This document shows, piece after piece, positions 63,213 through 64,000 of a stretch of 64,000 bases of DNA. Location: assembly GCA_037189645.1 (NCBI GenBank), contig JBBCIY010000006.1:1-64000 (forward strand), read 5' to 3'. The translations under genes and the position numbers were made by a program. This DNA comes from Taishania sp037189645. GTDB taxonomy: Bacteria > Bacteroidota > Bacteroidia > Flavobacteriales_D > Crocinitomicaceae. The notes beneath the pieces are model-generated. The model did not search any database, was not told the DNA's origin, and saw only the letters and a list, made by a program, of their open reading frames with translations. How positions within the stretch are numbered: the stretch's first letter is position 1; every line of letters begins with the position of its first letter.

Positions 63213-64000
63213 ATGAAACGTCCTATTCATATCATTTTTTTGCTCGGATGCTCCTTTGCATTTGCTCAGCCTCCTGTAGAAAGGAATGGTGTTACAAATT
63301 CCATCCAGGCAGAATCCATGTCAAAAGAAGCTGCTGTTGAAGCAGACCAGCAGGCCGCCGGTGCAACCAGCGCTTTCAATGAGTTCCTGATCATCTACAA
63401 CCAGGCCAATTCATCCCCTGCCCAGAAAAACCCTTCCAAAGTGCAGCAAAACCAGATGAACAGCTATATTCACCAGATGTACCTGGAAGACGGCGATGGT
63501 TTTGATTACAACCTGAGCACGTTTATTGCCGGGAATTACGACCTTTCAAAAAAGCCTTACCTGGAAAAAGCAAAGTCCATCCAGCCAAAAAACCAGTATG
63601 TGCTGCTCCAATCCGCAGGTATAAGCTACCTGTCAGATGATGAAAAGACGCTTGCATCCGACCTGAAAGAGCTCACCCGGCAAAACAAATGGAATACGGA
63701 CGATTTCAGCTATGCCAGAGATGTCCTCACCAGCATCCCGGCAAACGGGATACTCGTTACTCACGGCATTGACGATACCTACCCCATTCTTCACCTGCAG
63801 CTGAATGAAAAATACCGGAAAGATGTACAGGTGATTGCAATGCATTTGCTGCAAAGCAAGGATTACAGGGATCGATTGATTCAAAAAAAATTCACGCTTC
63901 CCGCATCCGGTATCATCAACAAACAATTTATCCAAGATTTCTGCATGCTCAATGAGCAGCCGGGCATTTACCTAGCACTCACCATTCCCCGGGATTACTT
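63213..64000 (+). CDS. exported protein of unknown function (5' part)
   Basis: The frame opens with ATG at 63213 and runs to the window edge without a stop (262 codons seen). It has a signal peptide (HIIFLLGCSFAFAQ) and a helical, TPR-like mature part. A later segment, NGILVTHGIDDTYPILHLQL, followed by a 'DVQVIAMHLL' strand, resembles the extracytoplasmic C-terminal part of DUF2723 membrane glycosyltransferase-like proteins. No membrane helices other than the signal are visible so far. The remainder of the gene is outside the window. Confidence 0.75.
   Translation, partial: MKRPIHIIFLLGCSFAFAQPPVERNGVTNSIQAESMSKEAAVEADQQAAGATSAFNEFLIIYNQANSSPAQKNPSKVQQNQMNSYIHQMYLEDGDGFDYNLSTFIAGNYDLSKKPYLEKAKSIQPKNQYVLLQSAGISYLSDDEKTLASDLKELTRQNKWNTDDFSYARDVLTSIPANGILVTHGIDDTYPILHLQLNEKYRKDVQVIAMHLLQSKDYRDRLIQKKFTLPASGIINKQFIQDFCMLNEQPGIYLALTIPRDY

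Overview
The window looks like a chromosomal segment of a Bacteroidota bacterium, most likely a member of Flavobacteriales (Crocinitomicaceae/Fluviicola-like; the family-level guess is an inference). Four lines of evidence support this. Several proteins carry type IX secretion (T9SS) C-terminal sorting domains, and there are two PorP/SprF-family genes. Many genes have promoter -7 boxes of the form TAnnTTTG, some with a TTG/TTTG about 19-21 nt upstream. The enzymes include a monomeric NADP isocitrate dehydrogenase, a short AMP nucleosidase, type B L31 and a Rho with a large N-terminal insert. No IS element, prophage, rRNA operon or CRISPR array was seen.

Region 1-18.5 kb is a secretome-rich stretch. 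It holds the end of one PorP/SprF gene, a GH2 beta-mannosidase next to a secreted GH-like protein, a type B-sorted surface protein directly followed by a PorP/SprF gene, tRNA-His, and a cobalamin-riboswitch operon. That operon encodes a T9SS-sorted DUF4465 protein, a BtuB-like TonB-dependent receptor, a BtuG-like beta-propeller lipoprotein and a second T9SS-sorted surface protein. A T9SS-sorted CotH protein follows. The operon looks like a surface-assembled vitamin B12 capture machine. A B12-dependent enzyme, methylmalonyl-CoA mutase (two subunits), is encoded at 49.5-53 kb.

Region 18.5-58.4 kb is mostly housekeeping: polA, an M28 peptidase, queA, amn, a membrane-anchored papain-like peptidase, rpmE2, a membrane-anchored FMN glutamate-synthase-like protein, a phosphohexomutase, LemA/DUF3137, rocD, rho, an M13 peptidase, a GT4 glycosyltransferase, mutA/mutB, gyrB, pfkA, tsaE and fabG. 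Within it lies a HipA-like kinase overlapping a DUF3037 gene (28.5-29.7 kb).

Region 58.4-64 kb contains the most unusual structure. A single gene for an AAA ATPase fused to a PD-(D/E)XK-like domain is flanked on both sides by nearly identical ~50-bp palindromic repeats in the same orientation. After it come a GH20 hexosaminidase, cutC and a secreted protein cut by the window edge.

Candidates for something not well described are the repeat-flanked ATPase cassette, the T9SS-linked B12 operon and the HipA/DUF3037 pair.
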